Assembly: GCA_949130495.1 (NCBI GenBank)
Contig: OX422215.1
Location: 7,727,302 to 7,791,301 of the forward strand
Direction: 5' to 3'
DNA length: 64,000 nt
Origin: Sambucus nigra
Taxonomy: Eukaryota > Streptophyta > Magnoliopsida > Dipsacales > Adoxaceae
In this document: one piece after another, positions 46,469 to 56,865 of the stretch
How positions within the stretch are numbered: position 1 is the first letter of the stretch
Layout of the letters: the number at the start of each line of letters is the position of its first letter
Position numbers and translations under genes: made by a program
The notes under the pieces: generated by a model
Told to the model about the DNA's origin: nothing
The model's input: only the letters and a program-made list of their open reading frames with translations
Database searches by the model: none

Positions 46469-49400
46469 CGAGCATCAAGATAGTACAGAGCTTTATTATA
46501 CCCAGCCATCCAAATTTCTATGGGTTATTTGTGAAATTGATAAGTTACCTCTCTAGTTGCTCGTGGAGTTTCTTCACAAGAATTTCTTTACTTTGGAGAG
46601 AAGAATTTTGATTAGAGAGTTGTTCGGTAAAGTTCATAATCTTCTTAGACATTTTTGACAAGGCCTAATTTTTCGCCATTAACTGAACGACTTTATTCTC
46701 TAAGGCAAAAAGAGTTCTATCTTCTTCAATGGTAACCCGACCAACCCTTTCTCATCCACGAGAAGAAGATCTTGCTCATCCACGAGTAGATGTGGAAGGT
46801 CCAGTTCGTTTCAAAGTTTCTAACTCTTCTCGTAAGTTAGCATTTTCTACCTCCAAGAAGGAAAAACCTTCATCATTAATGGGGACCACGGCTCCCGAGG
46901 AAGAGGCAGCAGATTTGAGTAGTTTTATTTCCTCCTGCAAAGCAATGTTCTCCTGCTCCAACAACTTGGCGAGATGCCTATGCTCTTCAATTTCAAGATT
47001 CAGAACACTCTCCTTCTTCTCATGAGCAGAGATGAATTTGTCATACCCTTTGTCAGCACTCAATTGTTGATATTTTTTCTCGTATCCTTGATGCAAAAGA
47101 TAGTGGATTCTTTATATTGTTGTTAAAGTTCCTCAATCGTTCCTTAAAGATCTTTAATCATTTCGTAGTAGGACACATTATTGGCCACAGCATGATCAAG
47201 TAAGCACTTCAAGTATTGGTAAGCTTCAACTACTCGATCAGAAGCACCTGATCCGAGGATGTCAATTTTTTGGGACTCATTAAGATCTGCATGACTAGCT
47301 TTAAAATAGTCATTGTATTTCTTCATTAACTTGGTATCATGAGATGATAAGAGCTCCATCCTGGCCATAAACTAGCAAAGAGAAGAAATAAAAAGAATCA
47401 ATAATGATGCAGACAGAGCGAGTAAAAGAGAAATTCAATATGAATAACCAAAGTTCAAATTTTTATTCATCATAAAAGGAGATACATAGTTCAAGGTTAC
47501 ATTCAAGAAAACAACAAAGAAAAAGACCCGAACAACTCTACACCTTCTCCTTGTTCCCCACGACTTCTTCAGATGGTTTGGATGAAGGGGTAGGTTGCTC
47601 AGAGGGAAAAGGCAGCTGCTCGGTAGATGTGTTAGCTGGTTAAACTTGCTCTGAGGTTTGGTCAATAGCAACAACAGGGATCTGTTCTCCTATCATCAAG
47701 GAAGACTCATCTGAAGCTTCTTCATCCTCTTATTCTTCTCCAGGAGAGGGAGGAGGGCCATGAGTATGTTGCTGGAATAATTCAAAATTCTCAGCAACCT
47801 TCAACTCCTTCAAGGCTGCAATCCAATCGTCCCTAAAATATTTGACACTAGCATACTCCATCTGAGAAGACATGACAGCCATGACTTTGTTCCAACCTTT
47901 GTCCCAACCAGCACTGAAAGATTTTTTAACAACAACCTTCCTCTTTACTTTCTCAGAGGAGGTCCTTTCCCTCAGAAGCTCCTCGGCAGATTTAAGTTTT
48001 ATTTCAAGCTCGTTATTATGTTATTCAGCCTCCTTCAATTTCTTCTCCAGCTCTTTGGAGGCAGTCACAGCTTGATCTCGGTTTGTTTTAGCAGACTGGA
48101 GTTTCTTTTCCCAAGCATTTTTTTCCTCCTCGTACTTCTGACGAGATTCCTTCAAAGACTGGGTTAGTCTAGTAAAAGCTTCCTCTACTCAACCCAAGGA
48201 GCTTGAAGCCCTAATAGCTCCATCCTTCTTCAAAATGCTATTGAAACACATCACAAGCTGAAAAAGAAAAAACTTTAAGTCAATGCATGATTATGGTATT
48301 AAAAAAATAAAGGGGTCAAGCTAAAGATACTTACTGAAGTAATGTGTTGAGCAGCCAGTGTAGTAAGTTTCTTATGAAAAAAGGTCTCTTCAACACCTTG
48401 GGATTCTGGAACAGTCCAGGATCTTACCAAGCTCACACCAGAGCTCGGAGCAACAAGAGATGGAACACTACCTTCAACATTTGAAGGTTGAGAGATAGGT
48501 TCAGCAGGTCTCTCAGAATAACTATTTTTTAATCTCCTCAGAGGAGCAGGAGCATTTTTAACCAAAGATAGTATCTCTATTGGAGAGATGACAACAGTCC
48601 TACTCGGAGGCATTAGGGGCTTCTCGCCAGCTTCCTTGGCAGCAGTGGGAGGGGGTACATCTATAGTCTTTGTCCCTTCTTCTGGGAAATCTTGTTTACT
48701 TTTCTTTGCCTCCACAGCAGCAGAGGCAGACTTGTCAAAAAAGGCAGGAGATCGTCTCTTCTTCATCAGATGAGTGATGGGAATGCTCAAGTCAGAAGAA
48801 GAACCTTCCACACTTGTTTCAGAAGATGGTACCTAATCAAGTTCAACCACCACAGGACGAGGACGAGCAATGAAAGATGAAGTGTACCTTCTGTATTGCA
48901 ATAAATAAGAAGCAGATCTAATGTGATCCTCAGCAACAGATTGATGCAATCCCCAGATAATTTTTAAGTGCTTTATATTAACCTCAATTTCTTTGGGAGG
49001 TTTCCTTTTATTGTCAAATGTAACAAACAAAATCAAATGTCAGTGATGCATTTTATCAAATACAAAGAAAATAAGATTTAAAAAATAAAAACAACCTATC
49101 CCATTGCCATAAAGTGGACACCTGGGACCTTGGTATACATCATACCCATTTAATGGAGGGTGTTGCCAATTTTTCATCACAACCCCATGATCAAAATAAT
49201 CCCTATTGGCATCGAGAAGATTGATAACTAACACTCTATTCAAAAACCTAGTTTTTAAATAAAAAGTACTGTCACTGGTAACCCATATGTAGAAATACAT
49301 AATCTCTGGAATCCCTAAACGAGTTCCATGAAGTTTATTCAACCTATGTACGCTATTAACTATCCTCCATGTATTTGGAGCTACTCTTGTAGGTACAACA

Positions 49401-49600
49401 TCAAAATACTGGCAAAACTCCAAACATAGGGGATTTGGTGGGAAATAAAAGCCACATTCGGCTACAAAAAGACTTGGGAACCGGTGTCCCTCAGCCAAAG
49501 AAAGTAAATCACAAGGATAAGAAACTTCTTCCAAAATAACCCACGAAGGTATTAAAAACTCAGACCAAAATTTATCTAACGATTCAACAAGATAAACCAT
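46469..49600 (-). pseudogene. Antisense ORF of B (PF04195-like, coiled coil), main part
   Basis: Read leftward from ATG at 49,600, the protein has FYFPPNPLCLEFCQYFDVVP and APNTWRIVNSVHRL near residues 70-110, the same domain as in C's antisense ORF (PHPAVVDILSALGV, PPNSWRTIL). A linker (48,811-48,340) follows. A probable intron of 77 bp at 48,258-48,334 has GTAAGT and a T-rich tract ending in CAG. Beyond it are long coiled coils (48,180-47,720, and 47,096-46,776 with HLAKLLEQENIALQEEI). Stops and frame changes break it. Element C separates the last part, which ends at 34,949. Biological role unknown. Confidence 0.68.
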
Positions 49601-50031
49601 GGTGAATAAAGAAAATAAAGAAAAAGGAAGAAAATCTTACAGAGGAAATAAAGATCAGTTGTCAATAAATGATGGAAAGAACGAAGCCACAAGATAGAGA
49701 GAAGATGAATATTTCAAAGATACAAATTTGAAAAAGTGAAAGACGATAGGATTTCTGTCACACTTAAATAGTTTAACTCGAGAATAGAGAAAAGCAATGA
49801 TTACAAGGAAAGACGTTTGCGTTACCGGCGGCTAAAAGAAGAAAAGGGCACAAAAATCGAAGTGATCGCAAAAATTCAAAATACTTATGAAGTCTGATAT
49901 TATGCGCTTAAAAAGGAATTATATACAAGGAAAATCTTCCTAAAATTCATGAGGACTATTAATCCAAACAGATTTCGAGTAGAATGTTCCACACTCTCCT
50001 TCACCCTAACCTGTGAAACATTGGGGGCTTC
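49601..50031. other. Upstream region of the B aORF and polypurine tract
   Basis: On the minus strand this would be promoter and leader of the antisense ORF. At its right end TTGGGGGCTTC (50,021-50,031) is the probable polypurine tract before the 3' LTR. No gene is seen. Confidence 0.45.
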
Positions 50032-50515
50032 TATTGATACCAAATTTAGTTTACCGACGTGGACCAATCACTTTAAGACACGTGTTAACCTACATGGCAA
50101 ATACCAATACTCTAGATGAGCAACTTCAACATACCGAGCAATCAGGCGCCCCGAGCAACTTAAGCGTACCGAGCTACTTAGCATGCAGAGCATCCAAATC
50201 AAGAGAATCAAAAGACAGCTACGCATTAAATGTGCATTATTATCGTACAGATGTATATGTCTACTATATAACAGCGCATTATCCTTTCATATGTACAGCC
50301 TCAAGGCTATAAATACATTTTAACCTCCTCATAAGAAGGGGACTTTGGATCTCTTGGTAAACTCATTATCGAGATTCCAAATAAACAGTCAGCAATACAA
50401 AATAGTGGACGTAGGCCATTCTCACAAGTCTGAACCACTTTAAAAATCCTTTGTCTTATTTATTTATCTGTGATTGATTAAAAAATTAGAGATAGTCTAA
50501 TTTTTTACATGAACA
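50032..50515 (+). repeat. 3' LTR of B (484 bp)
   Basis: It begins TATTGATACCAAATTTAG (TG changed to TA) and ends ATGAACA. It matches 27,613-28,114, including the TATA box, and has one fewer 16-18 bp unit. Confidence 0.87.
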
Positions 50516-50651
50516 GATTGACGCCGTCTGTGGGAAACGATTGTACTTAGCTTTTTTCACCAAAACAATTCATCATCAATGGCCGATAATCTGGAATCCA
50601 GTAATCGAAACGCTGGGATACCTCCAAAACTTTTTACTCCCCCAAATTATA
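50516..50651 (+). repeat. Extra copy of B primer site and gag start beyond the 3' LTR
   Basis: This stretch matches 28,115-28,250: TGACGCCGTCTGTGGGAA, then an ATG at 50,580 opening MADNLESSNRNAG, and text up to CTCCCCCAAAT, where homology stops and T1 LTR text begins. A normal retrotransposon ends at its LTR, so this is a fragment of a second tandem unit. Confidence 0.8.
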
Positions 50652-51788
50652 GTAGTATTGGCATGTTGTTTGGGTACATTAGGTATGTGCGTATCCCAAA
50701 GGCTTAGAACAATGTTCGCCTCCACTATGATGTTGAGTTATTTTGGGTTCGAGGAGACATGCCGACCAAAGAGTCCTTATTTGAGTACTAGAGGTATATG
50801 GACTTGATAGCAGAGTATGCCAGCATCACGAGGGGACATTTCGGAGATGATATATTTTTGTGTGTATATTATATGTGTGATGAATATATACCAGTGTAAT
50901 ATATCTACTTATGTGAAATAGTATAATTAATAGATGATGTATATTTAAAAGAATTTAAGTAGTAAAACTTAAATGATTGACTCAATAATAAAATGAGACT
51001 AAATAAATTTATCATTGAGACTGTAGTATTGTGTCGTATGAGAAAATACGAGGGAACGAGACTTAGTAAGAATAGTCAAATACATTAACTAGTCGAGAAA
51101 GGGACACTAGTTATGTACAATACGTTAGGCGTGTACATTAGTTGAAAGTGAGTATCGCAAGTGAGTGTACGTGGATAATGCATGTGTAGTAAATAACTGA
51201 TTTAGATTGTAATTTAAATACTTGCTTATTATTTTCAAAATGTTTTATTTAGGCTCTAACCCATGTCAAAATTATTTTCAAAACATTTTAGGTGTCCAGC
51301 CATAGGGACGCCCAACTTCGAGATCCTATCCAGTGACACATAGTTGCAGTAGTGTTGAGGTATGAAGGATATGTTCTTAGACACATCAGATCGTTCTTTC
51401 TAAATAGGAGATTTCATAGCAGTTTATCTGGGCTTTTTGCCTTTAGACTATTTCTTTTATCCAATTATGCATTAGAGTGTATTCAAATTTTAATTACTTT
51501 TTTCAGATTGTATGCTCATAGAACCGATGGTTTATTCGGTCTCTTTTATTTATTTATATATGTGGAATTATTATTCAGATTATATTAATATGTGAATGGT
51601 TTAGTTCATTTAATTTATTTCGCATGTGTTAATAATAAAAGATAAAGTATGACACCTTCTTAATTTGACATAGGTGGTTCGTAATTAAAAAGTTTTTGAC
51701 AGTGATGCTAAGGATGAAACCATTAATGATTCTTGTTTAACTTAATAATGGACTGATCATCCATGATTAAAATTGGCGGGTTGTCGTA
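50652..51788 (+). repeat. 3' LTR of T1, last segment
   Basis: It follows the 5' LTR from about 9,750 (ATTGGTATGTCGTTTGGG) to its end. It terminates GGTTGTCGTA, then ACCCC. Confidence 0.85.
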
Positions 51789-53300
51789 ACCCCCCATTGT
51801 GAAAAGGGTACTCAAAGGCTAGATAAACACTCAATTAAATTCTCTCATTATTATAGCGAAACACTGTTGAAGCCCCGTGGATGTTGGCAATCAATGGTCC
51901 AACCACATAAATCTTTATCTCCTTCTCATTTATTTTTTGCATCATGGTGGTTTGGAAGACCTACGGGTGAATTGTTTTTGCTACCACAATTGGCTTTATC
52001 GGTGGGAAATGACACAAAAAGTATTTCCTTCTGGTGAGAGATAAAAATTTATGCTCACAAATCAATGATTGATACGAAGCCCGATCAAGAGCTAAGTTTT
52101 TTCTTTCTTTGCATATAAATAATTATATTTTATGCACGCTTATTTTCGTTCAATCATGATTCTCATATGATTATATTCATAAACTTTGTGTTGAATTCTT
52201 ATTTACGAATTTGCATAACAATGAGTTTCATAATCATAAGTTTTGTATGAGTCCTTGAAAATAAGTACTCTTTTGAGAAACTCCTATCCGAACACATTTA
52301 TTTACTGGGTTACATCAGATATCTCAATTCCCATATCTCAGATTTTTGGCATGAGATAAACGTCAAAAGCAGTTCTCTCTCATCAAAGTTGTTGACATCT
52401 TTACAAGAATATCTAAGGATGTTCTTTCAATAGATTTGTTTTCACAAAGATATACAGATTTTGGGCACACAAGAAGGCCTCCAATTTTTATCTCCATTCA
52501 CACAATTTGCGTGATTAGAGTAAAATCACAAAGAAACTAACAATTTTCTTGTTATCTCCTTCGATGATCTCCTCTGGTTATATCCAACCTGGGACACGTG
52601 TCTATCACTCAGCCGAGCACTAACATAATTTTTTCGTCCTCTCTTCGGTCATCTTCGACCTATAACTTTCCTTATCGAGTAGCCCCAATCGGGTCCATCC
52701 CTAATGGTCGACTTTCATGTGCGATGAACTGGATACATCAGGGGCACCACTTGACCATCCTTGCTAGTCGGTGCTCTTGCGTGAAGAGGAGAATCTCAAC
52801 GACAACTTCGGACCACCCGTGGTGATCGGTGACCATTGTGCGACGAGAACTTCATTGGTCGGCGACAAGTATTAGAGTACGCCATCAGTACAGGAAAAAT
52901 TTATGCCTTCTTGCGTATGCTTTTGGATGAAACGCATTAGTTTTTAACCATTTTGAATTTATTAAAATTAATATTTTCTGTTAAAGGACATTACCCCCCA
53001 CCCCCCCACACACACACAATTTTTTTCTTATATCACAGCTTTATGTGGAAATAGATTTTTGAAACCAGCTTATATTTGAGTATTTTCTTGGAGTTCAAAT
53101 AATTTTGCAAAAATTTTGAACTCGACCATGTCTTACATTTGGTATATATTCGACCAAAAATCTAATCATCTGAAACGTAATCGACATAAAATTTATTATT
53201 TTGGGTTTTGAAATTTTCATTACCCGATAGTCAAGCGGATACGTACCATATATTGTTTGGCCGAATAAATCAATCTTAAAATAATTTCTATTTAGTTTAG
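51789..53300. other. Unassigned noncoding sequence
   Basis: No gene or element boundary could be supported. A short C- and CA-rich run lies at 52,993-53,018. Short open frames such as 52,598-52,825 have no recognisable domain. Confidence 0.4.
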
Positions 53301-53674
53301 CCTCAACAGATGGTTGGGCAACTTATTGATTTTCTCGTGTACAAGATTCAGTCCCGGTGGATGCTCGGACATAATCTTAAGCTCTTGGAAATCTTATTAA
53401 TGCTCCTACGGATGGTCGATCATGCTACAACACTTTAGCCTCTAGAAATGATTGGGTAACATTATTTGTTATGATCGACGGATGCTTGGGCATTGATATT
53501 TCTTCAACTTCAGTATTGATTATCTGACTCCATGATTATTAGCCTGAAGTACGGTTAGGCATATTCAAGATTCATCTCAGCAGATGATCGGCAAAATATT
53601 TAATGTCATATATGTAGTCCCGAAGATATCTACCAAACAAGTATTTTATCCCCAATGGATGGTTGGTCGGGATA
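53300..53674. repeat. Eroded short-period repeat array
   Basis: Variants of GGATGGTTGGGC recur near 53,309, 53,360, 53,413, 53,447, 53,482, 53,550, 53,583 and 53,655. Several gaps are close to 34 or twice that. It resembles a decayed Tat-type 3' array like that of B, but no pol gene is adjacent. Confidence 0.35.
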
Positions 53675-53870
53675 CACTACACTAAAAATGCTAATCTGGC
53701 ACGCTGTGGCAAGGAGATTCTGGCACGGTTTTAAACTGTGCCAGAATTTGGCACGGTTTTAAACTGTGCCAGAATTTGGCACGGTTTTAGCATAAACTGG
53801 CACGGTTTAAAACAGTGCCAAAATATAGCACTGTTTTAAACCGTGCTAAATATGGGTACGCTTAATTAAA
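53675..53870 (+). mobile_element. Terminal region of a CACTA-type DNA transposon
   Basis: CACTACACTAAAAATG at 53,675 is a CACTA-type terminus. It is followed by subterminal palindromic units with TGGCACGG and GTGCCA arms around a TTTTAAAC centre, starting at 53,721, 53,749 and 53,777 (28-bp period), then diverged copies to about 53,860. Such arrays are typical of plant CACTA ends. The matching right end (ending in TAGTG) was not found before the satellite, so the element is truncated or continues unrecognised. Confidence 0.65.
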
Positions 53871-53949
53871 AAAATAACCCCCCAATTTTTAGTCGGACCA
53901 AACTCATTCTCACCTAACTCTCTATCTCCTCAACCTCAATCTAACCTAA

Positions 53950-54180
53950 GTGTCTCTCTCTCTCTCTCCCCGATCCGTCATCCTCCACGCCCCGATCCAT
54001 CATCCTCCACGCCTCCATCCACAAAACCACGGAGCCTCCATCATCACCGTGGCGCAGGCGGAATGGGTCACCGAAATCGGGTTCGTTCCGACGGAGGAAG
54101 GGTCACGGTCACCACGTTGGGATGAGTATTTGAGTTATGAAAGTGTGGAAAAAAAGATTGCATAGAGAGTAAGTATTGAA
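53950..54180 (+). other. Possible first exon inside the CACTA-like segment
   Basis: After a pyrimidine-rich leader with a (CT)n run (53,952-53,968), an ATG at 53,950 opens 71 codons ending near a plausible splice donor AGAGTAAGT at about 54,168. The GC content rises against the surroundings. The peptide shows no domain I know. It could be a captured gene exon, an exon of the transposon's own gene, or chance. Confidence 0.3.
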
Positions 54181-56019
54181 TTATTTGGGATTTACATGGT
54201 TGTAATGAATCACTACTGTATCTTAATCACCACGTTCAGATTCGTTGACTCTTGGTTTTCTTATGCATTTTGAGTTGATTGTAATTTCATTGTGTAATAT
54301 ATTTAAATCCATGTTTGTGTATTGATTTCAAAACCCAGGATTTGTATGGAGGTACTAATTGTGGGAGAAAGCAGTTCGACAATTCAATGGTTGGAATTTG
54401 TAATTTTATATTCCTTTTTGTTGAACATATAACGATCTGTTTTGACAAGATAGTTAAATTTGGATACATACAAAGATGATATCATAGTTTCACATAGTTC
54501 TCATCCGATACCTTTTAATTAAGGATTGCTTCTGGTGTTGTATGTTCTCACATTGATTTCATAACCTAGAATTAGTGTTCCTTACTATTTACAAGAATTT
54601 CCTTGGACCCAAAATTGTTCCCCTGAGTTTTCTAGATAGTGGGCCCATAATAGTGCATTTGAATTTTTAGCAGAATTTAGTTGTTGATGTGATATACCAT
54701 ATGGACATTGTGAGTATGTTTTTCCTCCTTTATTTATCCTTCTCAGTTGCGTTCACATCGATAGAGATGGTGGCTCAATTTGGTGTGATATTTCTTATTT
54801 TTGTATCTGGCAAGTCGATGGAGGGTGGAGATTCGAAGGTGGACAGGTGAGGCCATTGCCAAAGGTCCAATCTGAGTTTGTTTCTTGTCAAAGGTGCACG
54901 TTACCAATACCCCCATTGTCAGTCTCTCTCTCTCTCTCTCTCAAATGGGAATGAATTATTTATTTTTATTCTTAGTTAATTTTTGCTTTTCTCTTATTAC
55001 TAAAAAAATCAGTATTTGTTTTAGCTTAGTTGTTGTGATCATCATTGAAAATTGTGGTAATTTTGGTGTAGATAAAATTGGTCTTGTTGTGATTTGTGCC
55101 CATTTTAGTTAATTTAGAAATTTGTTTTTTCATATAAAAACAATATTTGTATTGTGAATTGTAATATTTATGAAAATAAGAGCTTCTTCATGTTTAGTTT
55201 TCTCTCTTTGTATCACCCCTTGCGTTATATGAAATTCAAGGAGCTCTACCTTGGTGTGTGTGCTGGGAATTGGGGAAAGAGCCATGTGTGTGTGTGAAAT
55301 AGATTTATTTCTTTATTCTAATTGGATGAGATGTCAATTTTGTTCAATTTATGAGTATCATGATCTGTGCATTATTGAAAATAAGACTAGCAGATTGTGA
55401 GCACATGTTCTCACGTGGACTGTTGTTTTCTTGATATACAATTTGAAAGGAATAACATTAAAGAAAAAAAATGTGGTTGTGTGGATCCTTTATGGGTTGT
55501 TCATGTTTAATTATATTCATTCTTATCAAATTTAAGCATATAGCATATATTGTAGCAATACACAACAGCCTATAGGGGGGGGGGACAAAATCTTCAAAAC
55601 TCAATTCACAACAACACTTATGCGATGGGAAAGGTGAGGATGCCAGCCTTTGATATCGAGGCAACAATAAAAATGATAAAGAACATAAATTCCTCAATGG
55701 AGGTATCAACATATGTCTACATTTTTTAAATCATGATAATAATTATATCAATACATATTGTTAAAAATGAGTACTAGGTATGAATACATAATGCCTTTTT
55801 GGATTTATCGGGATGACTAAATGCATAATTATATGAATACATAATGTGAATCTATTTCCTGATAGTTTTGAAGCAGCATTTAGTCATCCCGGCATCTTTT
55901 ATCACATGTCTTCTTTTTTCCACGTGGTTGATAAGAACGGGAACGTAAGCTAGTGTTCTCTTTTATCACATGTCTATGGCTAACCAAGTTTCCCTGATAA
56001 AAATTTTCCTTTCCTATAG
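54181..56019. other. Noncoding, intron-like sequence
   Basis: AT-rich text without a supported gene. It holds a (CT)n run at 54,919-54,941, a run of ten G at 55,575-55,584, and a 16-bp inverted repeat (CGGGATGACTAAATGC at 55,809-55,824 and its complement at 55,876-55,891). Confidence 0.4.
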
Positions 56020-56273
56020 ATGTTACTCACCTTGCGCTACCTCAATTGGATATAGCAAAGACCAGCACCGAGCAAGGCAGCCCTCGCGGAGAGCGGGATA
56101 TTATCCCACTCGAACAAATATCCTCTCACCCCGGGAATCCAAAATCTATCAAGGCAGGCCCCATTGATTCGTGGCACATGGATCACATGCTCAGCAGCGA
56201 GCCTAACGATGTTAAATTCAAGCCACAAATAGGCCTAGAGGTGACAGCAACATCAAAATCTATTTGTTTCGTT
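56020..56273 (+). other. Possible coding exon, unidentified
   Basis: After a splice-acceptor-like TTTCCTTTCCTATAG, a frame stays open for about 85 codons (ALPQLDIAKTSTEQGSPRGE, then DSWHMDHMLSSEPNDVKFKP) to a TAA at 56,274, which is also the first base of the hairpin. I do not recognise the protein. GC content is higher than nearby. It may be an exon cut by the hairpin element, or chance. Confidence 0.35.
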
Positions 56274-56396
56274 TAATATACACATTCATTTTGATCATAG
56301 CCATTGATTGTGTAGCCAATCATGATTGGATACACAATCAATAACGATCAATGGCTACACAATCAATGGCTATGATCAAAATGAATGTGTATATTA
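56274..56396. repeat. Perfect 45-bp inverted repeat (hairpin, MITE-like)
   Basis: The left arm 56,274-56,318 and right arm 56,352-56,396 are exact reverse complements, with a 33-bp loop. A diverged relative of the arm (GCTATGATCAAAATGA) lies near 56,470. Flanking TA or TTA on both sides could be a short target duplication or simply part of the arms. Confidence 0.85.
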
Positions 56397-56608
56397 CATA
56401 AGATGTGTATAATACCTTCGTACCATATATATAGTCGCTACATGTAAATTGATTGTGTATATTACATGTAGCTATGATCAAAATGATTTAAGAATTTCCT
56501 GAGTTTAAACCAGGTTATTACTCGTGAGTTTAATAATTTCATATGGAATGATTTGTGTTACAAGTAGCCTTATCAATATGAATAATTTGTTTCGCCTTTT
56601 ACTTACAG

Positions 56609-56717
56609 GGGGATGTATGTATGTTGCGACCTGAGCTACAAAGAGGAAGAATTTGAAGTTGTTGACGTGCCGTTAGAGTCTGTAGGCTTTGTTGAAATCG
56701 ACACATCGATTCTACAG
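56609..56717 (+). other. Possible internal exon of 109 bp, unidentified
   Basis: It is bounded by CCTTTTACTTACAG on the left and CTACAG|GTTGGTAA on the right, good splice sites. One frame is open throughout and encodes an acidic peptide (MYVCCDLSYKEEEFEVVDVP). No homology recognised. Confidence 0.35.
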
Positions 56718-56865
56718 GTTGGTAAATTTCTTAATTTTTATGTTCGATTGATTCATTTTGTGGTTATAGTTATCTGATTAAAAGAGCTAGAGAGATTAGA
56801 GAACATACATGTTTAATAAAAAAATTATTTCCTTTTTTAGACAAATGAATATGCTAATAATTGTA

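Larger units (their letters stand above)
27613..50651 (+). mobile_element. Ty3/gypsy Tat-lineage element B with antisense aORF
   Basis: B begins TGTTGATACCAAATTTAG. Order: 5' LTR, primer binding region, gag, protease, RT, RNase H, second archaeal-type RNase H, integrase, short tandem array, antisense ORF, polypurine tract, 3' LTR. The double RNase H and antisense ORF are traits of the Tat lineage. GTAGT occurs at both outer edges (27,608-27,612 and 50,652-50,656). The right edge is odd: 136 bp of primer-site and gag-start sequence follow the 3' LTR. Element C is inserted in the antisense ORF. Without C the element is about 11.8 kb. Confidence 0.82.
7997..51788 (+). mobile_element. Ty3/gypsy element T1, Tekay-like chromovirus, host of the nested insertions
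   Basis: The element runs from TGTAACAACCCG at 7,997 to TTGTCGTA at 51,788. Flanks ACCCT (7,992-7,996) and ACCCC (51,789-51,793) form an imperfect 5-bp target duplication. Internal order is PBS, gag, protease, RT, RNase H, integrase, chromodomain, polypurine tract. That order and the chromodomain place it among chromoviruses; the long LTRs and C-terminal motif suggest Tekay. Its 3' LTR is broken into 15,675-15,919, 26,162-27,612 and 50,652-51,788 by elements A and B. Removing the insertions leaves an element of about 10.5 kb. All ORFs are degraded, making T1 the oldest member of the nest. Confidence 0.85.

Noticed and set aside
52598..52825. 75-codon ORF as a gene
   Set aside because: No domain, Ser-rich, no splice or promoter context; likely chance.
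51789..53300. A second gypsy LTR starting at ACCCCCCATTGTG
   Set aside because: The start resembles an LTR opening, but no matching end, primer site or second copy was found.
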